A model generated the notes under the pieces. It did not search any database and was not told the DNA's origin. It saw only the letters and a program-made list of their open reading frames with translations. From Diphasiastrum complanatum (Eukaryota; Streptophyta; Lycopodiopsida; Lycopodiales; Lycopodiaceae), in the NCBI GenBank assembly GCA_029204225.1, contig CM055096.1:1759908-1823907 (forward strand): a stretch of 64,000 nt of DNA. The letters are read 5' to 3'. Of this stretch, positions 54,506 through 64,000 are shown one piece after another. The translations under genes were made by a program, and so were the position numbers. The stretch's first letter is position 1. Each line of letters starts with the position of its first letter.

Positions 54506-55501
54506 TGTGGTGGCCTAGTCGTTATAGATTTCCACAAAATTGATGAATTATGTAGTATAAAAGGTTTGATCATTCCCCAAGAGAGAGAATAATCTCATCT
54601 TTTGCATGGTAACTATATGTATGATGGTAAACGGACTAGAATATATAAAATTCATAATGAATACTAGAGCGACATAGCTGGTTATCCAAAGATATTTTGG
54701 TAGACGATTTGGTCAAGGTCTACAATTGTAAAGATTACTTTATCTTTCAGGCTCTTCAGACATCAGGTAAACAGTCAAAACAAACAACAACTAGCAAATA
54801 GATTCATCAAGCAGAATCACATTGGCTAAATATTCTTCTTAATCAAACACAAAGTATTAGTTTTTATCGCAAGAAGCAAACAAAACAAAACATCAAACAA
54901 TCTCATTATCTGAACACATAGCTCATTCAAAATTGAAGGAAGTTCTACTAAAAGTTATGCTTAACAGCTTTGGCTAATTCCCTGCACCCATTAGTCAGAA
55001 TTGTTACTTGCTGGTGTTGCCTGAAAATCCATATTAGAGTATCTGAAATTCAGTAAGACGTGAGAAATGTGTGTGACGCAAACAAAATAGTATCACAATC
55101 AATCACAGATCATTCAGAGTGTATTTGCACAAATGATAAGAAGTAATTTTGTGAAAGATAGCAGAGGGAAAGAATGCTCAAGCTATAGAAACTTGCTCTT
55201 TACTCTCTATTGATACTCAACTCTGCGTAGAAATGCGTTAGTAAAATAGCACATAGTGTTGTCCTTATAGGAACGTTCTTCGCCCTCAACGTCGTTTACG
55301 AACCGTCAAAATGTCGGTTTTGAACTGCTACTGTGTCTCTTATAGAACATCACAACTTCTATTCTAAATATGAATTTACAAGGTGCAATTAGGCCTTTAC
55401 ATGAATTTGGGCACTATAGCACATTTACATATATAGGAATTGAAATTTTTTTACAATATATGACAAAACTTGGATAATGTGAGATCATGAGACTCCATAC
55501 A
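54506..55501 (-). repeat. Gyp-B 5' LTR (996 bp)
   Basis: Plus-strand reading TGTGGTGGCCTAGTCGTTAT ... GATCATGAGACTCCATACA. It is homologous over its length to the Gyp-A LTRs. It is inserted just upstream of the integrase core of a plus-strand Copia remnant. The matching 3' LTR and target duplication are lost on the left side. Confidence 0.88.
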
Positions 55502-56909
55502 AGGACTCCTACAGAATGACCAAAATTTTGGAGTTAGTGCATTCTGACATCTGTGGACCTTTCAACGTGATTTCAGTAAGAGGCTCAAAATATTATATCA
55601 CCTTTATTGATGATTATAGTAGATTTGCCAAAGTCTACTTTATTCACAATAAATCAGAAGCATTTGACAAGTTCATAGAGTATGTAAAACTAGGCAGAAA
55701 GATGCACTAAAAACAAAGTGAAGCAGATCAGAACAGATCAATGTGGAGAATACATCTCAAATCGATTCACTAATTTCTACAATGATCATGGAATCATTCA
55801 CAGAAGAACTGCATCTTACACACCGTAGCACAACGGTGTTGTAGGAAGAAAGAACAAGACTCTAATGAAAGTCGCCAGGTGCATGATGGCCTATTCGAAG
55901 GCTCCAAGAGTGTTGTGGGCTGAAGCAGTAGCTACAACTACTTATATTCAGAACAAGACAGGAAAATCTGGTGTTCCTCACATGACACTACACGAATTAT
56001 GGTGGGGTAAAAAACCCAATCTGACTCACATTCGAGTCTTTGGCTATGCAACATATGCACATGTTCCTGATAAGCATCGAAAGAAGCTTGATGAGAAAGC
56101 AGAACAAGGATATCTTGTAGAATATGACAATAATTCGTCATACTACAGAGTCTATATGCTAGAGACAAACACAGTAAAGATAGTTAAAGATATCAAGTTT
56201 GATGAGAGCAGAACAATGGCCAACGATGATCTTGTCCGTTATGAAGTCCTTGGAAGATAGTACTATGATCTACCAACTGTGACAAAGGGAACATAGGACA
56301 AACACTCAGACAAAGATGTTCGAGTCACATCTTATTCGAGTGACAAATCAGACAAAGAAAGATTTGCAAGCCAGCCTACTGCTACAATACCTATACACTG
56401 AAATGGATTTGGACCTAGCAGAGCAGATAAAGACAAGAGCATTGCAGTTTCAAGAGGATCTCCTAGAAGATTGACAAGAAAACGAAGAGCGCCAGCAAGA
56501 TTTGTGTCAGGCTACTCAACTTCTACGTCAGAAGAGTTTTGTATATTCAGTGGAGAAGCACAAACATTCGAGAAAGCAATTGAATATCTAGAGAAGGATA
56601 AATGGATCCAAGCCATGAATGAGGAGATGAAATCCATGAGGAAGAATCAGGTATGGACATTGCAGCCATTACTAGATAAGTGAAAGACTATAAAATGCAA
56701 GTGAGTATACAAGCTGAAGTATGGACCAAATGGAGACATTTCAAAGTACAAAGCCAGACTTGTAGCGAAGGGGTTTTCTCATAGATATGGTATTGACTAT
56801 GTTGAGACCTTCTCTCCTATCATGAAACATTCGTCCCTACATTTATTGTTTGCATATGCAGCTGCTTATGATCTCACGATTCACATAGTGGACAAAAAGA
56901 CAGCGTTCT
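55502..56909 (+). pseudogene. Copia pol remnant (integrase to early RT)
   Basis: Integrase core ILELVHSDICGPF and FIDDYSRFAKVYF (55516-55690), a decayed middle with NGVVGRKNKT, then ORF 55865-56260 (LWAEAVATTTYIQNKT, HELWWGKKPNLTHIRVFGY), a linker with RKRRAPARFVSGY, and RT start (KWIQAMNEEMKSM; KYKARLVAKGFSHRYGIDY). It stops mid-RT at HIVDKKTAFL where an LTR begins. Several stops are present, including in the integrase centre. This Copia lineage differs from Copia-1/2 (DICGPF, not DIHSS). Confidence 0.85.
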
Positions 56910-57338
56910 TGTAAAAAATGCAAAAATAAGCTTGGTAGAGGCCAAAAATCTTGTACATAGGATAGACACACATGTGTGGATCCTATTCCCACATGTGAAA
57001 CTAGTGTACTTTTCATGTACCATAATCATATATGTTGTACATATGATTTAATTCAAGTTCTACTGGCTAAAATGGCTAGAAACTAGTTTTCTAGAGATAT
57101 GACACATGGCACCAATCTAATGATTGCATGAGCCAAATATTTTGAATACGTGTCACATCCCATGTGTAGAGGACAGCTCACACGTCTGGAAATAGCTGAA
57201 GTAGGCGAGTTTTTTCTTCTAGAAGATTTCCATGAAGATCTCCATATAGTAGGAAAATAGACCAAAAATGTCCAAAATGGAAAGTTTTGATCCAAGTGTC
57301 AAATTGCATGTGAATAAGAAGTTGTCTTCTATAGATGA
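56910..57338 (+). repeat. LTR fragment inserted in the Copia RT remnant
   Basis: TGTAAAAAATGCAAAAATA ... Same family as 48284-48530 and longer (429 bp). The box that is CACGTG in the other copy is CACATG here (56990-56995), a CpG-decay change. It is truncated by the Gyp-1-family LTR at 57339, so solo LTR versus full element cannot be decided. Confidence 0.75.
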
Positions 57339-57406
57339 TGTGGGGTCAAAGATCTCTTGTAGTATAGCCCTTCCGCCTTTCAACAAAGGTTAGATCACTG
57401 GATAGG
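57339..57406 (-). repeat. Gyp-1-family LTR, copy 3, 3' end piece
   Basis: TGTGGGGTCAAAGATCTC ... GATCACTGGATAGG is the reverse complement of the last ~68 bp of the Gyp-1 LTR. The LTR is interrupted here by Copia-3 and resumes at 62963. Confidence 0.9.
57402..57406 (+). repeat. Copia-3 target-site duplication, left copy (ATAGG)
   Basis: Repeated at 62963-62967. The uninterrupted LTR relatives have one CCTAT at this place (for example GGCACCTATCCAG near 45626). Confidence 0.96.
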
Positions 57407-58053
57407 TGTGAAAAATACAGATCCTAAGTGGATCTAAACTCCAAGATCATTGGCTTGAATGCTTGCACTCCAAACTACATAAGCTAGGAATTGGCAACAC
57501 ATTCTATGCTACCTAGAATGCAAAGAACTTGATCAAAAAGCATTTATCACAAATGGAAACTTCCATAAACATCAAGTGCGGCCCAAAATAGCATTATACA
57601 GTCCATAATACATCAGCCTATCACTTTTGGAAAGCACCTAAGATCATACACACAAAGCTTGAACTCAATCACTACACAATGCCAACAATGGAAGGAGAAC
57701 CCAATAGAAAAATCTCTCATTAAGCAAATGAATACAATGGATCTGCTCCAACCTGTTTCTCCACGGCCTACCTGCTATATATAGCTGAGAGAGATGACTC
57801 TCTCTCCTCTCTCTAGACCCTCCTTACCTAAAATATGCCCTATATAGGTAAAATTGGCATATATGTCCAAAATACATGAAAATGGACTCATTTCGAAGGT
57901 CTTGAAGTTTGACACTTCTTCATACTGAAAAAATACACTTACTAAAAATATCTAGACCTGTTTCACACGTGTGAAAAGTCAGATCCTAAACTATGTGCCA
58001 TTTTTAGCAATTTTGGCCTAAAACTAGACAAGGAAATGTTGACAATTTTCACA
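57407..58053 (-). repeat. Copia-3 3' LTR
   Basis: Plus-strand reading TGTGAAAAATACAG ... GACAATTTTCACA. The first ~245 bp in plus-strand reading (the LTR 3' portion, U5 side) are nearly the same as in Copia-2; the rest (U3 side) has diverged. Palindrome TTCACACGTGTGAA at 57962-57975. Polypurine tract GAAGAGGGAG on the minus strand at 58054-58063. Confidence 0.95.
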
Positions 58054-58066
58054 CTCCCTCTTCAAC

Positions 58067-61000
58067 TTAACTTGCTAGTTTTACAACACTACTTTGTTCC
58101 AACTTAAGAATGATCTCCATCATCAGAATAGATCTCTTCTCAAGGATCCTAACATGTACAAAATAGGACACAACATAATTGATATAGATAATAGTGTCCA
58201 TATAGGATGCTTCACTATTTCTTACATCAATTTTACATAGAATCATAAAAATGGTACATGTAAAAGAACATAGAATCTCAATTAATGAATTCCTCCATGT
58301 ATCCATCTCTGGTTTCTCTGTAAAATAGCAGCAAACAAGTTGTAAATGAAAGTGATCAACAAGTGTTTGCATGCCTCCTCCACATTTCACTATACATATA
58401 GTGAATGCAACATGTATCTCCATGAATGAACTTCCATCACCACCTTGCCTTTGTAGATCTTCAATCCATGAAAGCCTTTGAGTGAATGAATGCCAAAAAG
58501 ATGTGTTCCCTACTCCATTTGAATGACCAAAACCTGAACTTGAAATACTTGAAGTACCTCCACAAGATTTGCACACAACGCTTGATCCTACAATGTCAAC
58601 AAGTTGCCAATTTGCCAACACTAGAATACTAGATCTTGAACTTTGTTCAAAAGAAAACATATTGACCACTTCAATACCTTTCAAGATCTGAATGAATTCA
58701 TGTACTTGATCATACAAACCAGCAATGATAACTATTCCATCTCCAAGATCCAAAGGATGCAAAACTATGGAACTAGTTTTATTGAAATTTGACAATTTCA
58801 ACACATTGACATAACAATGTTCATACATGAGATTAGGCAAGTGAGGTAGAGTAAGAAGACACTTCCTTGCAGCTCCAAAGACCTTACTTGAACCTTCAAG
58901 AACCTGTAAAAACAGATCCAAAATGCCTTGACCATTTGTCTCTTCTTTGATGCTTTTCACTAGCTTCGAATTGCCACTTGTCTCTTGGTGTTGATGAAGC
59001 AATCCAAGATCAACCTCTTGATCTTCCAATAAGACATCAAAGATCTTGCATATGTGAACATCTTCAGATCTGAAACTCTGAAGATACTCCCTCTCAAACA
59101 CATGATTAAGATCCCACAAGATCTCATCAATGCTCAAATTTGACCCTTCACTATAGTTAGTGAAAACAATGCCACCATCATAAACCAAAAGATAGATTCC
59201 AACATTTCCATTCAACATGAAGTAGAGTAGGTGAAGATGAGTATCAAACCTAATCAAAACAGCCCTCTTGAGTTCATAACAAACCTCAATAAGCTCACCA
59301 ATGATATCTCCCTTGCCTTGAAGAAGTTGCCACTTGAGTTGCTCCATGTAGTCTTCTTCAACCAACCTTTTGCCATCTTGACCATGAATGAACAATCCAC
59401 CACAATCATAGAATGCTTTGAGTTGATGAAGAGATGTTAGATCCATGCTTTGGATCTTCCCAAGAACCACTCTTCCATTGCCCTTTCCTTCACAAGACTC
59501 CCTCTTAATGCTAGCACCACAAAAGTTAGAAACCTCCCTCTTGATAGTTGCACCATAAGAAGTAGAAGACTCTTGAATATTAGAAGCCAAGAAAAGAATC
59601 CTTAGTACCTTCAACATAAGAGTGATTGAAGTACTCTCTCTTTTCAAACATGAACTTCTACTCAATGATTTAGGTAATGAGTCATATGATAATGATTCTT
59701 CCTCACTATCGTTCATAAAAACATCATTCAAAGTACATCCTACTTTGAACACTTCACATACTTCTCTTCCTTTTGACTTGTGATCTCCCTCACCAAGTCT
59801 CATGATAGAAACCTTTGATCTACTCTTTTTATGAAGAAATGTGACACCACTTGTTGCACAAATGACTTTATCACAAAAAGATGTAAAAGAACCATTTCCT
59901 TCAAGCATGCTCAAAGCACCATCATCTTTTCCCACATGATTACATACATCAATATGAAAAGAATTAGAAGAACAACCATCTTCTTGCAAAGAATGACACT
60001 TAGCATCTCCATCTTTTTCCATATGAACAAACAAGTCATTAGCAACAATCACTTCCAAAGAAGAATCTTCATCAACTCCATTGATGAAGTTAGCTCCTTC
60101 CTTACCTTTTCCATTTTTGCACTTGCCATCTAGCACCATTGAAGAACCAACAAGCCTTGGAAGTCCATGAGTAGAAGAGTACAAACATGATGCTAATTTA
60201 GCTCCACATGACTCCATTTGACTAGTAGGTAGCACTAGTCCATCTTCAAGATCCAATGGATCCAAAAAATTGACCATAGATTCACCAAAGCTTGCCAAGT
60301 TAGCACAACAATTATCATCTCCAAGAAGTACATTAGATCTCAACCTAGATCTAGCATTTTGTTTCTTATGGCATTCATTTGCAAAATGTCCTTTCACTCC
60401 ACAATAAAAACATTTGAACTTGGACTTATCTTGCTTCCTACTTTGCAAAGAAGAAGAATGCTTTCCATGCTCCAAACTACCTTGCTTGGACCACTTGCCT
60501 TTGAACTTGCCCTTTGTGAAAAGAGCTTCTTCATCTCCACCTTGTGTTGATGCACCACCACCTTTGGCTTGCAACCTATGCTCTTCAGCCACCAAGATCT
60601 CTTGCAAGTCATTGACACTTGGCAAGGACTTTTGTATAGCAAAGCATTGTACAAGGTTAGAATGTTCATCAAGCAAACCATTCAACATGACTTGAACTAG
60701 TTCCCCATCCTTTATGCTTTCATCTATGCATGCTAGATCATCATTCAAGGATTTAACCTTCAAGACAAATGAATGTGCACTCTCTCCCTCTCTTTGACAA
60801 CTTTGGAAGATTTGCCTTCTTAGGGTGAGAACCCTAGATGTGGATTTGGACTCATAGATCTTCTTCAAAGCATTCCATGCTTCACTTGAAGAAGTACATT
60901 TACCAACTTCTTTAAGAAGTTCATTGGTAACATTCATCTTTATGATATGTAAGGCTCTTTTAGCCCTTCTATCAAAATTTAGTTGCTCTTGAAGAATTAG

Positions 61001-61141
61001 AGGTCTTTCTTCAATTCCCACAACTATATCCATTAGCTCATTCAACTCTAGTAAAGACTCCATCCTCACTTTCCAAGTTGAATAGTTTGTAGAGTTTAAC
61101 CTCTCTTTAGCTTCCAACATGATTCCACCATTGGATGTCAT
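58067..61141 (-). CDS. Copia-3 Gag fused to a ~757-residue region of unknown function
   Basis: The start is placed at MTSNGGIMLE, which aligns with the Copia-2 start MASNGGIMLE; the frame is open 22 codons further up (to 61207), but that part matches leader. Numbered from 61207, Gag covers 23-~255 (STWKVRMESLLELNELMDIV, REGESAHSFVLKVKSLNDDL), with CCHC knuckle C266/C269/H274/C279. From about 290 to 1046 no protease DSGA, integrase, RT or RNase H motif occurs. The segment is Ser/Gly/Asp-rich at first (290-560), then looks globular (about 590-960), and has two hydrophobic stretches near the end (974-991 and 1003-1017). There is no stop in about 1,024 codons, and the stop codon lies 13 bp from the LTR. 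It could be a captured host sequence or an evolved accessory domain. Confidence 0.85.
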   Translation of the reverse strand: MTSNGGIMLEAKERLNSTNYSTWKVRMESLLELNELMDIVVGIEERPLILQEQLNFDRRAKRALHIIKMNVTNELLKEVGKCTSSSEAWNALKKIYESKSTSRVLTLRRQIFQSCQREGESAHSFVLKVKSLNDDLACIDESIKDGELVQVMLNGLLDEHSNLVQCFAIQKSLPSVNDLQEILVAEEHRLQAKGGGASTQGGDEEALFTKGKFKGKWSKQGSLEHGKHSSSLQSRKQDKSKFKCFYCGVKGHFANECHKKQNARSRLRSNVLLGDDNCCANLASFGESMVNFLDPLDLEDGLVLPTSQMESCGAKLASCLYSSTHGLPRLVGSSMVLDGKCKNGKGKEGANFINGVDEDSSLEVIVANDLFVHMEKDGDAKCHSLQEDGCSSNSFHIDVCNHVGKDDGALSMLEGNGSFTSFCDKVICATSGVTFLHKKSRSKVSIMRLGEGDHKSKGREVCEVFKVGCTLNDVFMNDSEEESLSYDSLPKSLSRSSCLKRESTSITLMLKVLRILFLASNIQESSTSYGATIKREVSNFCGASIKRESCEGKGNGRVVLGKIQSMDLTSLHQLKAFYDCGGLFIHGQDGKRLVEEDYMEQLKWQLLQGKGDIIGELIEVCYELKRAVLIRFDTHLHLLYFMLNGNVGIYLLVYDGGIVFTNYSEGSNLSIDEILWDLNHVFEREYLQSFRSEDVHICKIFDVLLEDQEVDLGLLHQHQETSGNSKLVKSIKEETNGQGILDLFLQVLEGSSKVFGAARKCLLTLPHLPNLMYEHCYVNVLKLSNFNKTSSIVLHPLDLGDGIVIIAGLYDQVHEFIQILKGIEVVNMFSFEQSSRSSILVLANWQLVDIVGSSVVCKSCGGTSSISSSGFGHSNGVGNTSFWHSFTQRLSWIEDLQRQGGDGSSFMEIHVAFTICIVKCGGGMQTLVDHFHLQLVCCYFTEKPEMDTWRNSLIEILCSFTCTIFMILCKIDVRNSEASYMDTIIYINYVVSYFVHVRILEKRSILMMEIILKLEQSSVVKLAS

Positions 61142-62303
61142 GATGCTAAAATCTTCTTGTGTCCTTAGGCTCTGTTCTAATGCACCTAGCACTCTCCTTT
61201 CTCTCAATAAATGAAGAAGGAGAAGATCTTAAAAGATTTAGAACCCTAAATGACCTCTATCTTGAAACTATTTGGCTTTCAAGCATAGAAAGGAAGATTG
61301 AAACACATGCAACACTTTGCACACACTAAGAATGGATTACAAACTCAAACCAACCTGAACACACTCTTGCTTAAGCTCTCAAACTTTCCAGCAAGTGACC
61401 AAATCAAGTTATGGTGTGAAGAGTTACTTGAATTCTTAGAAAATACCCAAAACTAGGATGCCAAAATTACCTAGTAATGAACAAACTTGATCAACATATG
61501 ATCACCACACTAAGATATTGATTCAACCTGTAAAACCACATGTAAACCACACTTCTAAAAGTTTATAAACTCCAGCAAGTGATAAATACAAGATTTAGAG
61601 GTGAATGAATGAGCACACTTAGTGAATCACAAGACTAGCTTCACTATCTTGTCAAAATTTGGTGTTTAGATGTAGATCTAAGATCACTTCACATGAGAAT
61701 GTTCCTCAACCTGTTAAGAACCTGAAAACACACTTGCATAATGGTTAACACCTTCCAGCAAATGCTCCAATCAAATTACATAAGGAGAGTTACTTACATG
61801 CTCAACAAAGTACACCAAAATTTATGCCAAAATTGATGACAATCTTTACAATATGCTCTTCACAATGGAGCTTACAATATGTTCACCCAAAAAAGGGGAT
61901 CTTTCATCCAAATGGGAGCTTTGCTCAGCCTTTAGGAGAATTACAACTCACTCAAAAGAGCATTTGTCATCCACTTAAGGAGAAGTTTCATCCACTTAAG
62001 GAGAGTGTTCATCCAAGAATGGAGATTGTCAACAATAGGATTGAAAAGAACATTGTTAGTATTGAATATGCACAAGCCTCACAATCAACAAATGATTAGG
62101 TGTTATGATCTGATCCAAAATAGTTTCTTTTCAGCCTCTGATCTTCAATAGACCTGAAATATGCTTTTGATCCACAAGTTCAACTCACAAAACAAAGGTT
62201 AGTAAGATTTGATCAACAAAGCAATGCAAAATCATGCTAGAACTTGATCAAACATCCAAATATCACCAAAAATGGAATACTTACTATGAATAGAAGCCAA
62301 CCA
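61142..62303 (-). other. Copia-3 untranslated leader
   Basis: From about 61290 on it is nearly identical to the Copia-2 leader (25840-26854), while the ~150 bp next to gag have diverged more. Conservation of non-coding leader between an autonomous and a non-autonomous element suggests shared packaging signals. Confidence 0.75.
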
Positions 62304-62315
62304 GCTCTGATACCA
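62304..62315 (-). other. Copia-3 primer-binding site (initiator tRNA-Met)
   Basis: TGGTATCAGAGC on the minus strand, directly after the 5' LTR, continuing TGGTTGG exactly as in Copia-2. Confidence 0.94.
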
Positions 62316-62962
62316 TGTGAAAAATACAGATCCTAAGTGGATCTAAACTCCAAGATCATTGGCTTGAATGCTTGCACTCCAAACTACATAAGCTAGGAAT
62401 TGGCAACACATTCTATGCTACCTAGAATGCAAAGAACTTGATCAAAAAGCATTTATCACAAATGGAAACTTCCATAAACATCAAGTGCGGCCCAAAATAG
62501 CATTATACAGTCCATAATACATCAGCCTATCACTTTTGGAAAGCACCTAAGATCATACACACAAAGCTTGAACTCAATCACTACACAATGCCAACAATGG
62601 AAGGAGAACCCAATAGAAAAATCTCTCATTAAGCAAATGAATACAATGGATCTGCTCCAACCTGTTTCTCCACGGCCTACCTGCTATATATAGCTGAGAG
62701 AGATGACTCTCTCTCCTCTCTCTAGACCCTCCTTACCTAAAATATGCCCTATATAGGTAAAATTGGCATATATGTCCAAAATACATGAAAATGGACTCAT
62801 TTCGAAGGTCTTGAAGTTTGACACTTCTTCATACTGAAAAAATACACTTACTAAAAATATCTAGACCTGTTTCACACGTGTGAAAAGTCAGATCCTAAAC
62901 TATGTGCCATTTTTAGCAATTTTGGCCTAAAACTAGACAAGGAAATGTTGACAATTTTCACA
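62316..62962 (-). repeat. Copia-3 5' LTR
   Basis: No difference from 57407-58053 seen by eye. CACGTG at 62875-62880 (offset 83-88) inside the palindrome at 62871-62884. Confidence 0.95.
62684..62692 (-). promoter_or_regulatory. Putative TATA box of the Copia-3 5' LTR
   Basis: CTATATATAG (palindromic, 62684-62693) about 270 bp into the LTR on the minus strand. Copia-2 has CTATTTATGG at the same place, so the promoters differ although the 3' portions of the LTRs are alike. Confidence 0.5.
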
Positions 62963-63721
62963 ATAGGTACCTAACTATGCAGAGATGCTACTTTTAGTTA
63001 ATTTCCTACTTTCTCCCTTAACTCTACTCACCACTATACTACTCCTCTTTAACTCTACTCCTCTACACTAACATTCATCAGAGTTTTGGTAGAAGAGAAG
63101 GAATGGAGAAGAAGAGATTGAGAAGGGAAGATAAAGAGAGAGATAGAGAGTGAGGGTGGAGGTTAGCTCAAATGCTCCTTATGCTTGCTAATGGAAAAAC
63201 ATTCACTATGGCAAACAATAAACATGGAAATAGAAAGCAATGGAAAACACAATCAAGAGCAATAGCAAGTAGTGAATAACAAATGAGGATGCTTCTCCTC
63301 CAAAAATGGTGGAGTTTTCTCCTTCTCATTAAACATCAAAATAGTGTACAAATGGTGCCTTTTTATAAAATGGGGAAGGCCCTTGCCCCTCAATCTTATT
63401 GGCTAATATTCACAATGATCCTATCCATTCATCTTGGACCCAACTTGATCCAAGGGTCCACAAAAAGTACATTAGAAATCACAAGATTCATGTGAGTCCC
63501 AATTTGGACCCAACTCAAAAAAAGTGATCTCTAAATTTAAAAATGACATTGGGCCTCTAGTTTTATTTTAATTCCAAGGCCCAAGTCAAGTTTATTTTAT
63601 TTACAACTCTAATTGCGTGCTCATTGGGCCATGGACTTATACACGCATGATGCCATGCCCTCGCAACACATTTTATTGGAGGATTTTATTTATTTACACT
63701 TTGTTGGAAATACCCCCAATA
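62963..63721 (-). repeat. Gyp-1-family LTR, copy 3, main part
   Basis: It resumes with ATAGGTACCTAACTATGCAG and ends GGAAATACCCCCAATA, the reverse complement of the family LTR start, with the terminal base changed. TATA box (TATAAAAA, minus) at 63360-63367. The ORFs inside it are mirror images of those in the other LTR copies and not genes. Confidence 0.9.
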
Positions 63722-64000
63722 GGATCCACGGCCTGAAGTAGTGTCGGTCCCTCGGCACTCTGCCGAATTAGTATAGCGTTCTCTTGGACCGCCTCTGGTG
63801 GATTAGATAGCCTATAACGTCTTCCATGAAGTTGAGAAGGTCCAGTTTCTTCGAGTCCTTTGGCGTGTGGAAGGACTTGTGGACTCATGTCAGCCATTAC
63901 TGATCCACCCATTCTTGGAATCATTTCGTCTAGGGATCTCCAAGGAATGCAGCTCGGTAATATACGCGAGCGACTGGCAGCTGGTCTTCGACTTTGTCGG
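63722..64000 (-). pseudogene. C-terminal domain of the Gyp-1-family 3' ORF (copy 3, partial)
   Basis: The minus strand reads DKVEDQLPVARVYYRAAF, FHTPKDSKKLDLLNFMEDV and YLIHQRRSKRTLY then TAA, matching 44620-44850. Stops occur at the positions of GDP*TK* and Q*WLT*. The element continues beyond the window. Confidence 0.82.

Larger units (their letters stand above)
57407..62962 (-). mobile_element. Copia-3: young non-autonomous Copia element, 5,556 bp
   Basis: Two 647-bp LTRs in which I found no difference, target duplication ATAGG, primer site, ~1.16 kb leader, a single long ORF and a polypurine tract. It has no protease, integrase, RT or RNase H. LTR ends, primer site, leader and Gag are close copies of those of Copia-2. 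It is best read as a non-autonomous element that supplies its own Gag and borrows Pol from the Copia-2 type. The identical LTRs imply the most recent insertion in the window. Confidence 0.93.

Noticed and set aside
1-64000. Host protein-coding genes, tRNA genes, rRNA genes or CRISPR-like arrays
   Set aside because: All long ORFs belong to retroelements. No cloverleaf or rRNA-like stretch was recognised by eye (a tRNA scan would settle this), and the direct repeats seen are LTRs, target duplications and simple repeats.

Overview
The window is nuclear DNA from a land plant, made almost entirely of LTR retrotransposons nested inside one another. I found no host gene, rRNA or tRNA gene. Plant origin is inferred from Ty1/Copia elements with initiator-tRNA-Met primer sites, Ty3/Gypsy elements with a tRNA-Asp-type primer site or extra ORFs after pol, and high AT content. 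The nesting suggests a large, repeat-rich genome, perhaps a gymnosperm, but nothing here fixes the species. Names such as Copia-1 and Gyp-1 are my own labels.

Layout. 1-1390: decayed Copia on the minus strand. 1391-3217: unassigned DNA with a CT microsatellite. 3218-4886: the 3' end of a Gyp-1-family element (last domain of its 3' ORF plus LTR). 4887-8698: a 3.8 kb segment bounded by ~0.4 kb inverted repeats. 9661-16173: two related, decayed Copia elements tail to tail, plus a third fragment. 16174-17690 and 30286-32524, with a remnant at 45700-46075: Gyp-A, an old minus-strand Gypsy split by later insertions. 17691-30285: Copia-1 (plus strand), inserted in the 3' ORF of Gyp-A and itself interrupted by Copia-2 (21090-27521, minus strand). 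32530-45694: Gyp-1, inserted in the 5' LTR of Gyp-A with target duplication AACAC. 46076-48530: a degenerate Copia-derived element with unusual coding content. 48536-55501: Gyp-B, a relative of Gyp-A that has lost protease and RT. 55502-57338: Copia pol remnant and an LTR fragment. 57339-64000: a minus-strand Gyp-1 relative whose LTR is interrupted by Copia-3 (57407-62962).

The most interesting item is Copia-3. Its two 647-bp LTRs look identical by eye, it has a perfect 5-bp target duplication, and one uninterrupted ORF (about 1,024 codons) joins a Copia Gag to about 757 residues with no recognisable protease, integrase, RT or RNase H. That ORF ends against the polypurine tract. Copia-3 shares its primer site, leader, LTR 3' portion and Gag with the autonomous Copia-2, so the window holds what looks like an autonomous/non-autonomous pair. 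Three further observations stand out: a CACGTG box at the same LTR offset (80-88) in four Copia LTR types; an array of AACTCTCGCA / TGCGAGAGTT inverted motifs in the leader of Gyp-1; and a large 3' ORF (N-terminal domain, Ser-rich linker, coiled coil, C-terminal domain) common to the Gypsy lineages here.

Coordinates of LTRs, target duplications and motifs were read by eye from the sequence. LTR divergence figures are hand counts.
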